NCBI GenBank assembly: GCA_963676355.1
Contig: OY781093.1
Location: 1,860,001-1,924,000 of the forward strand
DNA from: JAGLOK01 sp963676355
GTDB taxonomy: Bacteria; Bacillota; Clostridia; Christensenellales; UMGS416
Length of the DNA stretch: 64,000 bases
Direction: 5' to 3'
Within the stretch, counting starts at the first letter, position 1. Every line of letters starts with the position of its first letter. Under the pieces are notes generated by a model that did not search any database, had not been told where the DNA came from, and saw nothing but the letters and a program-made list of their open reading frames with translations. Below are positions 27,937 to 36,704 of this stretch, piece by piece. Made by a program: the position numbers and the translations under genes.

Positions 27937-28218
27937 ATGGAAATTAAATTAAATGGCAGAGTATATAAATCGGGAAATGCTAAGGTTGGTAATCTGAAAA
28001 AGTTTTTAGACTTTCAGGAAAGGTTTGAGCGAGATAAATCACTAGATTGTGAATCAATTGAGATATTGCTGGGGCTCATTTGCGATATCTTTCCAAAACT
28101 TAAACTCAAGACACTCGAAGATATGCCCGCCAAAAACCTTACAGTGATCGCACAGGAGATTTCAGCATGGCTTGGCGCTGCACTGGGGAGCGCAGAAAAA
28201 AACATGAAAGCCCCGTGA
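27937..28218 (+). CDS. tail assembly chaperone (gpG-like)
   Basis: Protein of 93 residues in the position of the lambda gpG-type tail assembly chaperone, directly before the tape measure gene. It is helical after a short beta start (EIKLNGRVYKSG). Its 3' end carries a textbook -1 frameshift signal, so ribosomes would make both this form and a longer gpGT-type fusion of about 151 residues. GAAGGAG lies seven bases before the ATG. Confidence 0.8.
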   Translation: MEIKLNGRVYKSGNAKVGNLKKFLDFQERFERDKSLDCESIEILLGLICDIFPKLKLKTLEDMPAKNLTVIAQEISAWLGAALGSAEKNMKAP

Positions 28219-28229
28219 TGCTGCGGGGC
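28197..28229 (+). promoter_or_regulatory. -1 ribosomal frameshift signal
   Basis: The slippery heptamer A AAA AAC is read in the right phase (codons GAA AAA AAC). A 6-base spacer follows, then a perfect stem GCCCCG/CGGGGC with an 8-base loop that contains the zero-frame stop codon. Slip site, spacing and stem match the programmed -1 signals used by tail chaperone genes of many tailed phages. Confidence 0.88.
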
Positions 28230-28391
28230 AATAAACTTAAAAGCCTTCAAAGGATTTATTCCATGCTGCTTGCACGGCACGGGATATTGCCATCTGCAAT
28301 TGATAAAGAAAACCTTAAAAGTTTCTTTGAGACGATAGGCATTGAAGATGAAGCGACCACAACGATTGACAAAGTGGAGGGATGGGCATGA
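28203..28391 (+). CDS. tail assembly chaperone extension (gpT-like, by frameshift)
   Basis: The -1 frame continues from the slippery site for 62 codons (HESPVMLRGNKLKSLQRI at the start, ending DKVEGWA). It has no start codon of its own with a ribosome site, so it is expressed only as the C-terminal part of the fusion. This extension normally recruits tail tube subunits to the tape measure. Its stop codon overlaps the start of the shortened tape measure gene by four bases. Confidence 0.8.
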   Translation, partial: HESPVMLRGNKLKSLQRIYSMLLARHGILPSAIDKENLKSFFETIGIEDEATTTIDKVEGWA

Positions 28392-28756
28392 GCGAAAATG
28401 TTGGAAGCTTGAAAATAAAAATGGATGTTGATATGAGCAGTTTTGAAGCCGGCGTTGATGCTATGGAAAAGAAGATTGGCATGGTAAATGACAGCTTTAA
28501 AAGTGCTCAAGACAGCATAGGAAAGCTTGCGGATAAGTTGGAGTCGGTGATATATACTGCAAACACAAAAAATACGATAAGCAGCTCAAACACTGTAACT
28601 GACACAAAAAATGGACCAATGGCAATGACTGACGCGTTTGCATTTCCAAGTGATAAAAAGAAGAAAAACTTTGATGCAAGTCAAGACGATGAAGCAAAAT
28701 ACATGCAGGCAGTGAGAGACGCTATAAACAGACAGGCAGTTTTAATGAGCAAATAA
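28388..28756 (+). CDS. tape measure protein, drastically shortened
   Basis: Protein of about 122 residues. The N-terminus (GSLKIKMDVDMSSFEAGVDA then a coiled-coil helix) is that of a siphophage tape measure protein, and it stands at the expected place between chaperones and distal tail protein. Normal tape measures have many hundreds of residues and membrane-spanning helices; none are present. The frame is open to a normal stop, so an in-frame internal deletion is more likely than simple truncation. GGAGG lies seven bases before the ATG. A tail built on it would be very short, or not built. Confidence 0.7.
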   Translation: MSENVGSLKIKMDVDMSSFEAGVDAMEKKIGMVNDSFKSAQDSIGKLADKLESVIYTANTKNTISSSNTVTDTKNGPMAMTDAFAFPSDKKKKNFDASQDDEAKYMQAVRDAINRQAVLMSK

Positions 28757-28777
28757 TTGGGAAAACGGAGTTAATAT

Positions 28778-29671
28778 ATGCAAAGAATTACTTTTAAAAA
28801 TAAAAATGGCGATATCATCATACTTAAAGACACCTTTCCTTATCTTTTGCAAAACTTGCAGGGGATAGGCGCGGCAGATGTCACGCCTCTTGTGCAGCGC
28901 GGATTCCAACAAGATGGCATGACCCACTTTGGAAACCTTTTAGACATTCGCTCAATTAATTTTACTGCGATCATATCCGACGACACAAGACAAGGTTTAC
29001 TAGAAAAACGATCGGAAATCTACCGAGTGTTTAACCCTAAGCTTGGACAAGGCACGCTCGAATATTATAACGGTAACTCAGAAGACATTGTATATTCCAT
29101 TAAATGCAGTGTCATTGAAGGACCTACAGAAGTGGTAAACCAAAGCGTGAGAACTGCGAACATGCAGGCTTTTAGCATCGGACTTTTATGTCCGGATCCC
29201 GCGTGGGAAATAGTGCCTGACTATCCTCTTGAAATGATAGGGTTTGAAGGTGGGTTCATGCTGGGTGAAGAATTTGGAAACTTTGAGCTGGGCACAGAGA
29301 ACGGTCTTATATTTGGAATGCAGGGAGATTATGCTGAGATTGACTATAATGGAACACTTGATTCGTCGGTAATTGTAGAATTTCAAGGACCTGCATCCTA
29401 TCCTACAATCACAAAGATTGAAACAGATGAATATATTAAGGTGATGATTGATCTTTTGGAAGGCGAAAAGCTTTATATTGATACGAGGCAAGACGCCATA
29501 AACGTATATAAGATTGATGAGGATGGCAAAAAGATAAACGCATTCAACTATATTGATCCATATTCATCATATTTTGTTCTGACACCAGGTATAAATTCAC
29601 TTACTTTCTCAGTGGCAGCAGGCGAGCCTACAGTAAAAATTCACTACGCTGACAGATTTGTGGGAGTTTAA
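28778..29671 (+). CDS. phage distal tail protein (Dit)
   Basis: Protein of 297 residues of the siphophage distal tail (Dit) family, which forms the ring joining tail tube to baseplate. The N-terminal half has the typical QRITFKNKNGDIIILKD, YLLQNLQGIGAADVTP and RSINFTAIISDDTRQGLLEKR segments; a galectin-like C-terminal half is likely. The gene is complete. GGAG precedes the ATG. Confidence 0.82.
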   Translation: MQRITFKNKNGDIIILKDTFPYLLQNLQGIGAADVTPLVQRGFQQDGMTHFGNLLDIRSINFTAIISDDTRQGLLEKRSEIYRVFNPKLGQGTLEYYNGNSEDIVYSIKCSVIEGPTEVVNQSVRTANMQAFSIGLLCPDPAWEIVPDYPLEMIGFEGGFMLGEEFGNFELGTENGLIFGMQGDYAEIDYNGTLDSSVIVEFQGPASYPTITKIETDEYIKVMIDLLEGEKLYIDTRQDAINVYKIDEDGKKINAFNYIDPYSSYFVLTPGINSLTFSVAAGEPTVKIHYADRFVGV

Positions 29672-29672
29672 C

Positions 29673-30788
29673 ATGGGTGATATTTCAACAATAAAAAATA
29701 TTTTGATATTAGACAGTGATTTGACACAGGTGTCGGTTCTTACTGGATACGAAACACTGTTTTATTCAGAAAGCTATAACAGCAACGATATATTTCACCT
29801 GAAGGTCAACCTTAACCAGCTTAATGCAGACGAGCTCACGCCGGGCAGGATAATATATCTTGATGACAAACGATGCGGCTTTATAGAAACTGTAAATGTT
29901 AACCGATCAACTAACATGATGGGCGAGATGGTAGTAGCCTCCGGCTGTGGACTAAAAGATGTTATAAAACGCAGAGTCTGTGTTACTCCAAACGGACTTA
30001 AGATTGAGTTTGCCAGCTGTACTACGGAAAACATCATATATCAGTTGCTTGAAAAAACTGTGATAAACCCAGATGACACAAAAAGAAAAATTGATATTTT
30101 TACGCTTGCGACCGAAAAAGGGCTTGGAACAGAGCGAAACTTTGATGCTAATAACACGTATCTTTCACACGAGATTTATGTCAATCTATTGCCGCTTGAT
30201 GAACTGGGCTTTAAATGTGAAGTGAACCTTCAAACAAAAAAAGCACAGCTTGAGGTCTATAAGGGCTTGGATAGAACAGTTGACCAAACAGAAAATCCTT
30301 CGGCTGTTTTCTCTCTTAAACTTGGCACATCCATTCAAAATACTATTTCAAGAGATGAGTCGGCAATTTTAAACTTTGTATACTCCGGTTATGCCTATAG
30401 TGGAGATGACAGATATTTTATTACGATGCCGTCAGAGAATATTCCTGAGGGGATTGATAGGATTGAATCAGTCACAGTTGACCGCTATACCGATTTACCT
30501 GAGGACTTAACCAATAATGCACAATCGTTGCTTAATAAGAATTCTAAATCTGTTGAAATTAGCGGGATTATGGGAAGCGGTGAGCCGGACTATGAGCTTG
30601 GAGATTTGGTGACATTTCTTGACTATCGCAAAGGTGACTATCAAAACTTAAGAGTGCGAAAAATCGAATATAGCTATTCTGGACAGAATCCTGTTGTGAA
30701 AAATGTCTATTTTGGAAGCACGCCTTCTGATATTGCAAAGGTATTCAAAGACAGGATAGCTCCACTTGAAAAAGAGCATTTATTATAG
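29673..30788 (+). CDS. baseplate/tail protein (Gp37-like)
   Basis: Protein of 371 residues resembling the siphovirus ReqiPepy6 Gp37-like family, a tail-associated hub protein. Supporting segments are ILILDSDLTQVSVLTGYET, the KVNLNQLNADELTPGRIIYL stretch, GYAYSGDDRYF and a C-terminal YELGDLVTFLDYRKG typical of baseplate hubs. It follows Dit by one base and GGGAG precedes the ATG. In phages it anchors receptor-binding proteins, several of which follow here. Confidence 0.75.
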   Translation: MGDISTIKNILILDSDLTQVSVLTGYETLFYSESYNSNDIFHLKVNLNQLNADELTPGRIIYLDDKRCGFIETVNVNRSTNMMGEMVVASGCGLKDVIKRRVCVTPNGLKIEFASCTTENIIYQLLEKTVINPDDTKRKIDIFTLATEKGLGTERNFDANNTYLSHEIYVNLLPLDELGFKCEVNLQTKKAQLEVYKGLDRTVDQTENPSAVFSLKLGTSIQNTISRDESAILNFVYSGYAYSGDDRYFITMPSENIPEGIDRIESVTVDRYTDLPEDLTNNAQSLLNKNSKSVEISGIMGSGEPDYELGDLVTFLDYRKGDYQNLRVRKIEYSYSGQNPVVKNVYFGSTPSDIAKVFKDRIAPLEKEHLL

Positions 30789-30803
30789 AAAGAGAGATTT
30801 AAT

Positions 30804-31583
30804 ATGACACAAAAGACAGAGTTTAGTGGGTTTTATAACAGCATAGAAGGAAATGTAATAAAATATCAGGACACTCATATGGCTCAAATGATTTCGCTCT
30901 GCACCGGAGAGAGTGGATATGTTCCAAACTATAATGATGAGCTTCAGGTTATAGCGCATGAAACAAAGCGTGCGGTCTGGGTGTCTACTGGTGCAGCATG
31001 GCTTGGAGTTACTGCAGGATGGTGGTATATAAACCAAGAACCTAAAGAAATTGTTTTCGATGAGCTTACAGAAGGTGAAACAAAGACATATTTAATCGTA
31101 GTAAGAATGGATAGAACATCGGAACTTCTAGCTGCGGTTAAAAGTAAATATGAGGCAGAAGGACTTGAACAAACTCTTGAAACTTATGAAATTCCTCTTG
31201 CAAAAGTAGTTGCATCATATGATAGCAACGATGTGACTATAACGGACGTGAGAGTACCTTGTGTTCGCTCAAACTCAGGGATAACTAAAAAGAGTGGCTC
31301 TTTTTCGCTTGGCTTTTCTGAGATGAATAAGTTTATTAAGTGCACAAACACAGCACCCATAAACGTTATACTCCCACTTAATGCCACATGCGAGCTTCCC
31401 ATAAATTCTGAGTTTATTATTTGCCAATATACAGAGCATCCCATAACTATTGTTTCGGAAACTTCAGGAGTTGTTCTGCGCTCTTTGGACAATGCAAATG
31501 TGTCTGACGGACAGTATGCGGCGTTTACTCTCCGCAAGATAGGCGAAGATGAGTGGTTTGCAGTGGGAGCAATATCATCATGA
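30804..31583 (+). CDS. tail fibre / receptor-binding protein, paralogue 1
   Basis: Protein of 259 residues. The N-terminal domain (about 1-150) includes MISLCTGESGYVPNY, a TGAAWLGVTAGWWY motif and ITDVRVPCV, shared with two later genes; it probably attaches to the baseplate. The C-terminal domain (about 165-259) is beta-rich and ends QYAAFTLRKIGEDEWFAVG, a common end of phage fibre heads. The next gene starts within its stop codon. Confidence 0.72.
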   Translation: MTQKTEFSGFYNSIEGNVIKYQDTHMAQMISLCTGESGYVPNYNDELQVIAHETKRAVWVSTGAAWLGVTAGWWYINQEPKEIVFDELTEGETKTYLIVVRMDRTSELLAAVKSKYEAEGLEQTLETYEIPLAKVVASYDSNDVTITDVRVPCVRSNSGITKKSGSFSLGFSEMNKFIKCTNTAPINVILPLNATCELPINSEFIICQYTEHPITIVSETSGVVLRSLDNANVSDGQYAAFTLRKIGEDEWFAVGAISS

Positions 31584-32161
31584 GTAATATTACAACAACA
31601 AACTTTGGAACTATCGCGCAGGTAGGAGAGAAAGTGCGTGTGATGTATGCAAATGGTGGGAGTTACTATAAGTGGCCGGACAATCATGTCATTGGCAAGA
31701 TGAGTGCAACAGTTAAGTTTTTGACACAGCCTACAGGATACTTTTATATGTCAAAGGATGCGAACAACTCTTGCGAAGGAAATGAAATTCATTGGCTGCT
31801 GAATGGACAAAACTATTGTATTTGGAGTGATGACTTAGGATATGTGGCACAACCTTGCACGCCCTATGTGTTTCCGCTAAAGGAATGGATAAATGTCGAG
31901 TGGTCAGACAGTCCTGGAGGAAGCCATTCAGATATTGTTGTTGCGGGATATCCCGGACGTAGCGTAGGTATTGCAAACTGGATGTACCAAGGAGATGTTC
32001 CATATCAGCACTATATTTTTTCAAACGGTGTAAATGCATATTTCAGGACGCTCAGAACTTATGATACAAACGGTGTTTTAAGACATAATTGGGATTTCCA
32101 AAATGGAGCAGGAGTGCCTTCGGGTTGGAGCAATTGCACAATAGAAGAAGTGAAACTTTAA
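31580..32161 (+). CDS. tail-associated protein, unknown
   Basis: Protein of 193 residues, rich in Trp, Tyr, Asn and Gly (KVRVMYANGGSYYKWPD, then GQNYCIWSDDLGYVAQP), with no signal peptide. It overlaps the preceding fibre gene by four bases and precedes another fibre gene, so it is likely a receptor-binding domain or a partner that folds or decorates the fibre. I recognise no family. Confidence 0.6.
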   Translation: MSNITTTNFGTIAQVGEKVRVMYANGGSYYKWPDNHVIGKMSATVKFLTQPTGYFYMSKDANNSCEGNEIHWLLNGQNYCIWSDDLGYVAQPCTPYVFPLKEWINVEWSDSPGGSHSDIVVAGYPGRSVGIANWMYQGDVPYQHYIFSNGVNAYFRTLRTYDTNGVLRHNWDFQNGAGVPSGWSNCTIEEVKL

Positions 32162-32174
32162 AGCGAGGTAAATC

Positions 32175-33959
32175 ATGGCAGAACACTTTGGATTTTTAAA
32201 CAGCGGAACAACAGAAGAATTAAAACGAAAATATCAAGATATAGACTTTGCTTGGATGCTCTCGCTTTTTACCGGCGGACAAGGCTATGTGTCGGGGTAT
32301 ATGGATCAGCTTGAAGTTGTGGATGCTTCAACTGCAGAAGACATGCAGGTTAAGGTAAAGTCTGGAGCTGCATGGCTAGGCGAGCCTGCGGGGTGGTGGT
32401 TTATAAATAGCGATGACAAGATTTTAAAGCTTGATAATACAGAACTTAGCTTAGGTGAGACAAGAGTCGATCGTGTTGTTATTAAGCTTAACCGTGATAC
32501 GGAAGAACTTAACATAAACCTTGAAATTAGAAAGGGACCTTTTACAGATGATTTCCCGGAAAAACTAAGCACAACTGATGGACGCACTCATGAAATTTCA
32601 CTTGCAAATGTTGTTGTAACCGGCGAATCATCCGCAATCACTATAACTGATGAAAGAAACAGTGAATATTGTGGCGTGGTGAAGTTTGGCGGCTCGAGCG
32701 TTGGGAGTTCTTCCGCTTCACTGATTTTAGAAAATCCATCACCTATAAAGGCGGAAGATAACGTTGCCGGCAATTTGCTTTCATGGATAGAGGAAACTTC
32801 CATGTGGGAAAAGCGTGAGTTTGGACAGCCCTATGATGGAGCAAATATTATCCTTCCTGGGGGTAAATACATTGAAGAAGGTGCTTTCACAGGAGTGGAA
32901 GGAAAGCGATTATACAGGCAGGAAGATAAAACATTTAATACTGATGTCAGAGATATTCAATATTATATTGGTTATGCGCTTGATGAGAATACTGCATTAA
33001 TCGGTTTGTATGGGGGAATTGATAAAGCTTACAATGAAGGCATGATACTCTTTTATGTAGAACCTTCTGTGTCGGGGGGGAGCCGGTTAAAATGGACAAA
33101 GCCATTAGACGCAGACGGTGTTATAATAAGACGGTCCACATCCGCATATGATGGTTCAGAAATATCTTGGGGTGATTTAGTTGTAAATACTGCAACTGAT
33201 TATGATGCAGCGGATGAATGGTATGAGGATACTTCCCTTGAAGATGAAACTGAATATTTCTATAAAGCTTTTCCGTATAAAGGCACTGTATATAATATTG
33301 TAGATGGACACAATGAAGATAGTTGCAAAGCAGGTGGTTTAAAACATGAATGGACATTTGCAAGCGATACTATATCGGGAACGACTGTCGGAGACACTGC
33401 AAGTACAACAGATTTAACTTCCGCAAATGTAACATATGAAGAAAGTCCAGAAGGAGATGCTACTTTATTTAATGGCACAAATTCAAAGATGGATACTAGT
33501 TCCGGCATTATAAACACTATAAAATCAGCATGTACGATAGTAGCTAAAATACACCCAAGAAATGCAAGCGAGACAAGAAAGCCTATACTAGCTAGAGTAT
33601 ATGATAAAACAGGAATTGACGGCACAAACTATGGAATATCTATATATTTAAACAGTAGCTATCAAGTTGTGGTTAGGCAGGCATCAGGGGGCTCGTGGAG
33701 GGCAATAACATTCACAGACGCCTTAGAGGCTGACGATTGGTCGAAGCTTATTTTTAGGCTAAATGGATACTCTATAAGCCTAGAAGTAAACGGAGTAAAT
33801 CAAACTAATGTTTCAGGTACTTACGCTGAGCCATCGATATCAACATATAAAAAATTCCATCTTGGCAAGATAGATGACGGAGTCATTGATGATTACGGTA
33901 ACATTAAAATTGATAGAGTAAGTATTTATAACAGAGTGCTTGACTCTGGAGAGGTGTAA
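32175..33959 (+). CDS. large tail fibre with LamG-like domain, paralogue 2
   Basis: Protein of 594 residues. Residues 1-160 repeat the baseplate-binding domain of the neighbouring fibres (MLSLFTGGQGYVSGY, SGAAWLGEPAGWWF). A middle part of about 160-400 is unrecognised. The C-terminal 190 residues look like a concanavalin/LamG-type jelly roll (KHEWTFASDTISG, ATLFNGTNSKMDTSSG, DDWSKLIFRLNGYSISLEVN), a common sugar-binding fold. It is the best candidate for the main host-surface binder. Confidence 0.72.
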   Translation: MAEHFGFLNSGTTEELKRKYQDIDFAWMLSLFTGGQGYVSGYMDQLEVVDASTAEDMQVKVKSGAAWLGEPAGWWFINSDDKILKLDNTELSLGETRVDRVVIKLNRDTEELNINLEIRKGPFTDDFPEKLSTTDGRTHEISLANVVVTGESSAITITDERNSEYCGVVKFGGSSVGSSSASLILENPSPIKAEDNVAGNLLSWIEETSMWEKREFGQPYDGANIILPGGKYIEEGAFTGVEGKRLYRQEDKTFNTDVRDIQYYIGYALDENTALIGLYGGIDKAYNEGMILFYVEPSVSGGSRLKWTKPLDADGVIIRRSTSAYDGSEISWGDLVVNTATDYDAADEWYEDTSLEDETEYFYKAFPYKGTVYNIVDGHNEDSCKAGGLKHEWTFASDTISGTTVGDTASTTDLTSANVTYEESPEGDATLFNGTNSKMDTSSGIINTIKSACTIVAKIHPRNASETRKPILARVYDKTGIDGTNYGISIYLNSSYQVVVRQASGGSWRAITFTDALEADDWSKLIFRLNGYSISLEVNGVNQTNVSGTYAEPSISTYKKFHLGKIDDGVIDDYGNIKIDRVSIYNRVLDSGEV

Positions 33960-33962
33960 GCA

Positions 33963-34316
33963 ATGTTTATAAAAACAAATAAGGCTAATATCTGGTGGGA
34001 ATTAGAGAATGTTGTTTATTATGGGCAGTCCGGAGATGATATTATTTGTGAAACAACAGAAACTCCATGTTTTGATTTTCAAGAAGTAAATGAAGAATAT
34101 TCTAATTTCAAACAGGGCTGCGTAAAGCCTAAGATTGTAAGTCAAAGTCCTACAATTGCGGAGTTGAAAAGCATATATCAACGCATTCAAGCTGTGGGTG
34201 AAAAAGGTGAGCAGGCGAATGACTTATTTGCTTTGGGCGTCTTAGAAGAACTCAAAGAAAAAGAGACTGAAATTGATGCTTTGGCTCTAACAATTCTTAG
34301 CTTAATGGAGGTGTAA
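33963..34316 (+). CDS. small tail protein (XkdW-like position)
   Basis: Protein of 117 residues with an N-terminal part rich in aromatic residues (KANIWWELENVVYYG) and a helical C-terminus (LKSIYQRIQAVGEKGEQAND). It lies just before an XkdX-like gene, the slot held by XkdW-type small tail proteins in Bacillus phages. I infer a role in fibre assembly. Confidence 0.55.
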   Translation: MFIKTNKANIWWELENVVYYGQSGDDIICETTETPCFDFQEVNEEYSNFKQGCVKPKIVSQSPTIAELKSIYQRIQAVGEKGEQANDLFALGVLEELKEKETEIDALALTILSLMEV

Positions 34317-34317
34317 A

Positions 34318-34476
34318 ATGGGCTGGCCGGAAATCATAGAAAGGCTTCACTTGGAAGGGAAGTTATCCGCTGTGAGGGTGGATAAGGCTAAAATAAAAGG
34401 ACTTATAACAGCAGATGATGCAAAGAAGATAAAAGAGAAACAAAGAAACTTGGCGAATAAAAACAGTCAGGTATGA
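34318..34476 (+). CDS. XkdX-like small phage protein
   Basis: Protein of 52 residues: MGWPEIIERLHLEG, then VRVDKAKIKGLITADDAKKI. The short helical start followed by a K-G-x-I-T-x-x-D/E motif is that of the XkdX family found after tail fibre genes in Gram-positive phages. Its start codon is one base after the stop of the preceding gene. The function of the family is not known. Confidence 0.65.
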   Translation: MGWPEIIERLHLEGKLSAVRVDKAKIKGLITADDAKKIKEKQRNLANKNSQV

Positions 34477-34552
34477 TTTGAATTTATAAGATGTTAAATC
34501 ATCAATTTGATACAAGATTATAATTAGAAAGATTATTTGAAATGAGGTTATT

Positions 34553-35374
34553 ATGGCACAATACGGCGGTTTTTTTAACAGTGGAACTACTGAAGAAAAT
34601 CAGAGAAAATACAATGATTATGATTTTGCCAAAATGCTTTCATTGCTGACAGGCGGTGAAGGATATGTGGTGGGATACGGAAACGAGCTTGAAGTGACAG
34701 ATGCTTCAGATTCACAGCTGCTCAGAGTGGAAGTTGGAAGTGGTGCTGCATGGGTTGGGAATCCCGAGGGATGGTGGTTTGCAAACGATCCAGAAGAGGG
34801 TGAAGATAGTCACATACTAAGCATTGCGCCTTTGGGTCAAGTAGAATCAAGAAATGACAAAGTAGTGGTTCGACTAGACCGCAGTACCGGAGTGCAAAAT
34901 TTTAAACTCCATATAATTGAAGATGGAGATTCCAACGACGAGTTTAAGACTGATGATTTAAAAGCGGAACATATGTATGACTTACTTCTTGCTGAAGTGG
35001 AAGTGACAAAGGACGGAGAAGATACTTCAATTGTCATAAAAGATAGACGTGTGCCGTGTATTAATTCACAGTCTACAACTATTGAAAAAACTGTAGGTTG
35101 GACACTTGGACTGTCTGACATGCATAAGTTTATAAGAGTAAATAGCAGCAGTTCTGTTGATATATCTATGCCACTTGATTCTGATGTGAGTTTTCCGATT
35201 AATACAGAGATTGTGATAGTGCAGCATGGCACAGGCACAATCAATATTAATCCGGCTTCAGGTGTCACTGTACATTCAGCTTCGGGGCTTAAATCTTCCG
35301 GACAGTATTCTGGATTTACTTTGCGAAAAATAGCAACAGACGAGTGGTATGCACTTGGCTCTTTGACAGAATAG
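34553..35374 (+). CDS. tail fibre / receptor-binding protein, paralogue 3
   Basis: Protein of 273 residues, third member of the fibre family here. The N-terminal domain has FNSGTTEENQRKYNDYDFAK, GAAWVGNPEGWWF and VKDRRVPCI; the C-terminal fibre head ends QYSGFTLRKIATDEWYALG as in the first paralogue. Three copies with variable interiors suggest diversification of receptor binding by duplication within one baseplate. Confidence 0.72.
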   Translation: MAQYGGFFNSGTTEENQRKYNDYDFAKMLSLLTGGEGYVVGYGNELEVTDASDSQLLRVEVGSGAAWVGNPEGWWFANDPEEGEDSHILSIAPLGQVESRNDKVVVRLDRSTGVQNFKLHIIEDGDSNDEFKTDDLKAEHMYDLLLAEVEVTKDGEDTSIVIKDRRVPCINSQSTTIEKTVGWTLGLSDMHKFIRVNSSSSVDISMPLDSDVSFPINTEIVIVQHGTGTININPASGVTVHSASGLKSSGQYSGFTLRKIATDEWYALGSLTE

Positions 35375-35383
35375 GAGGATACT

Positions 35384-36220
35384 ATGGGGCATATGTTGGT
35401 ATCAAAATTCGGAATGATTCAAAACAGAGGATTACCCCCGCTAATTGTTGATTACTTAATAGTCGCCGGTGGTGGTGGTGGTGGTGCATCAAGAGATCAC
35501 ACTGGAAACTATCTAGTGTCTACTGGTGGCGGCGGTGGCGCTGGAGGCATGTTAACCGGAGAAGGTATGGCGTTAGAAGTAGCTACAAACTATGCAGTAA
35601 CAATAGGCACTGGCGGAGCAAGAGGCACTAACGGTGGTCGAGGAATCAACGGTAATAATTCTATATTCAATGGGATAACTGCAATCGGAGGCGGTTATGG
35701 TGGCGGCACAACGGTTTATAAACAAGGAGGTGGCAACGGAGGTAGCGGTGGTTCGTCTGGATTCTCGCCATATACTTTCTGTGGGTACGCTGGAGCTGGA
35801 ACCTTTGGACAAGGACATAATGGTGGATATGAGGGAAAGGGCGGCGGTGGTGCTGGCGCAGTAAACTCGGGTCAAACTGGAGGAATTGGAAGACAAAGTT
35901 CTATAACTGGCGTGCCAACTTACTATGGTGGAGGTGGAGGAACAGGAAATGGTGCTGGAGGATTAGGCGGTGGTGGTCGTGGGCAGTATGGCTATGGCAA
36001 TCCGGAGCCGGGAGCTCCAAATACAGGCGGCGGTGGTGGTGGTGGCAGCTATACTGTTGTTATCAATGGAGCTGCAGGTGGTAGCGGTGTTTGTATTATA
36101 GCCTATCCAAAAGGATATGAACTAACCGCATCAGGATTGACGTTTACCACAGTATACCGAGGAGACGGGTATATGTACACTAAATTTACAGCAGGATCAG
36201 GAACATTTCAATTAAATTAA
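35384..36220 (+). CDS. glycine-rich tail tip protein
   Basis: Protein of 278 residues dominated by Gly-rich runs (VAGGGGGGASRD, GGGGGAGGML and similar) from about 30 to 240, starting with VDYLIVAGGGGGG, a motif of the glycine-rich domain in phage tail adhesins. Such domains form polyglycine-II bundles at fibre tips. The terminal part (YTKFTAGSGTFQLN) is a short beta segment. It is the last tail gene before a strong terminator. Confidence 0.75.
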   Translation: MGHMLVSKFGMIQNRGLPPLIVDYLIVAGGGGGGASRDHTGNYLVSTGGGGGAGGMLTGEGMALEVATNYAVTIGTGGARGTNGGRGINGNNSIFNGITAIGGGYGGGTTVYKQGGGNGGSGGSSGFSPYTFCGYAGAGTFGQGHNGGYEGKGGGGAGAVNSGQTGGIGRQSSITGVPTYYGGGGGTGNGAGGLGGGGRGQYGYGNPEPGAPNTGGGGGGGSYTVVINGAAGGSGVCIIAYPKGYELTASGLTFTTVYRGDGYMYTKFTAGSGTFQLN

Positions 36221-36226
36221 TATATA

Positions 36227-36251
36227 GAGGGCAGGATTGCCCTCTTTTTTT
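36227..36251 (+). terminator. terminator after the tail genes
   Basis: Perfect 7-bp stem GAGGGCA/TGCCCTC with a 4-base loop and seven T. It separates the structural genes from the lysis cassette. Confidence 0.88.
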
Positions 36252-36353
36252 ACATGAAAAGGTTATTTGTTTTGATGGTTTAAATTAATTTTTTAAATTT
36301 TGCAAGTTTCTTTATACTTTTAGGAAGCGAACAAAGAAACAAAGGAGACAGAC

Positions 36354-36635
36354 ATGACAGACAACGAATTGCGATTAGATGAAAAGATGGACCGCGTGCT
36401 CGAGCTTGCAAATGAGACGAACACGGCAGTGCAAAAGATAGCAATAAAGCTGGATAATACGGATGAAAAGCTGCACGAGCACATCTCATGCAACAAAGAG
36501 GAGCACAGCGCATTTAACACGCGGCTTATAGCGCTTGAGCAGGCGAAAGGAAAGTGGCTGGATAAGACCTTAACTTTCGTATTAGGCGCGGCTATCGCTT
36601 ATGTTATAACTGAGGTGCTTAAAGGCTTAGCCTAG
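36354..36635 (+). CDS. XhlA-like haemolysin / lysis-associated protein
   Basis: Protein of 93 residues with an N-terminal coiled coil (DNELRLDEKMDRVLELANET) and one C-terminal membrane helix (about 72-90), the layout of XhlA-type proteins that assist holins in Gram-positive phages. AAGGAG lies about eight bases before the ATG. Confidence 0.78.
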   Translation: MTDNELRLDEKMDRVLELANETNTAVQKIAIKLDNTDEKLHEHISCNKEEHSAFNTRLIALEQAKGKWLDKTLTFVLGAAIAYVITEVLKGLA

Positions 36636-36655
36636 AGCATATACATATTGTAACG

Positions 36656-36681
36656 AAGATTCGGGAAACCGAGTCTTTTTT
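36656..36681 (+). terminator. terminator between XhlA-like and holin genes
   Basis: 9-bp stem AAGATTCGG/CCGAGTCTT (one wobble), GAAA-type loop, then TTTTTTA. It would dampen expression of holin and endolysin relative to the upstream gene. Confidence 0.8.
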
Positions 36682-36704
36682 ATTTACAAAAAAAGGAGGA
36701 TATT

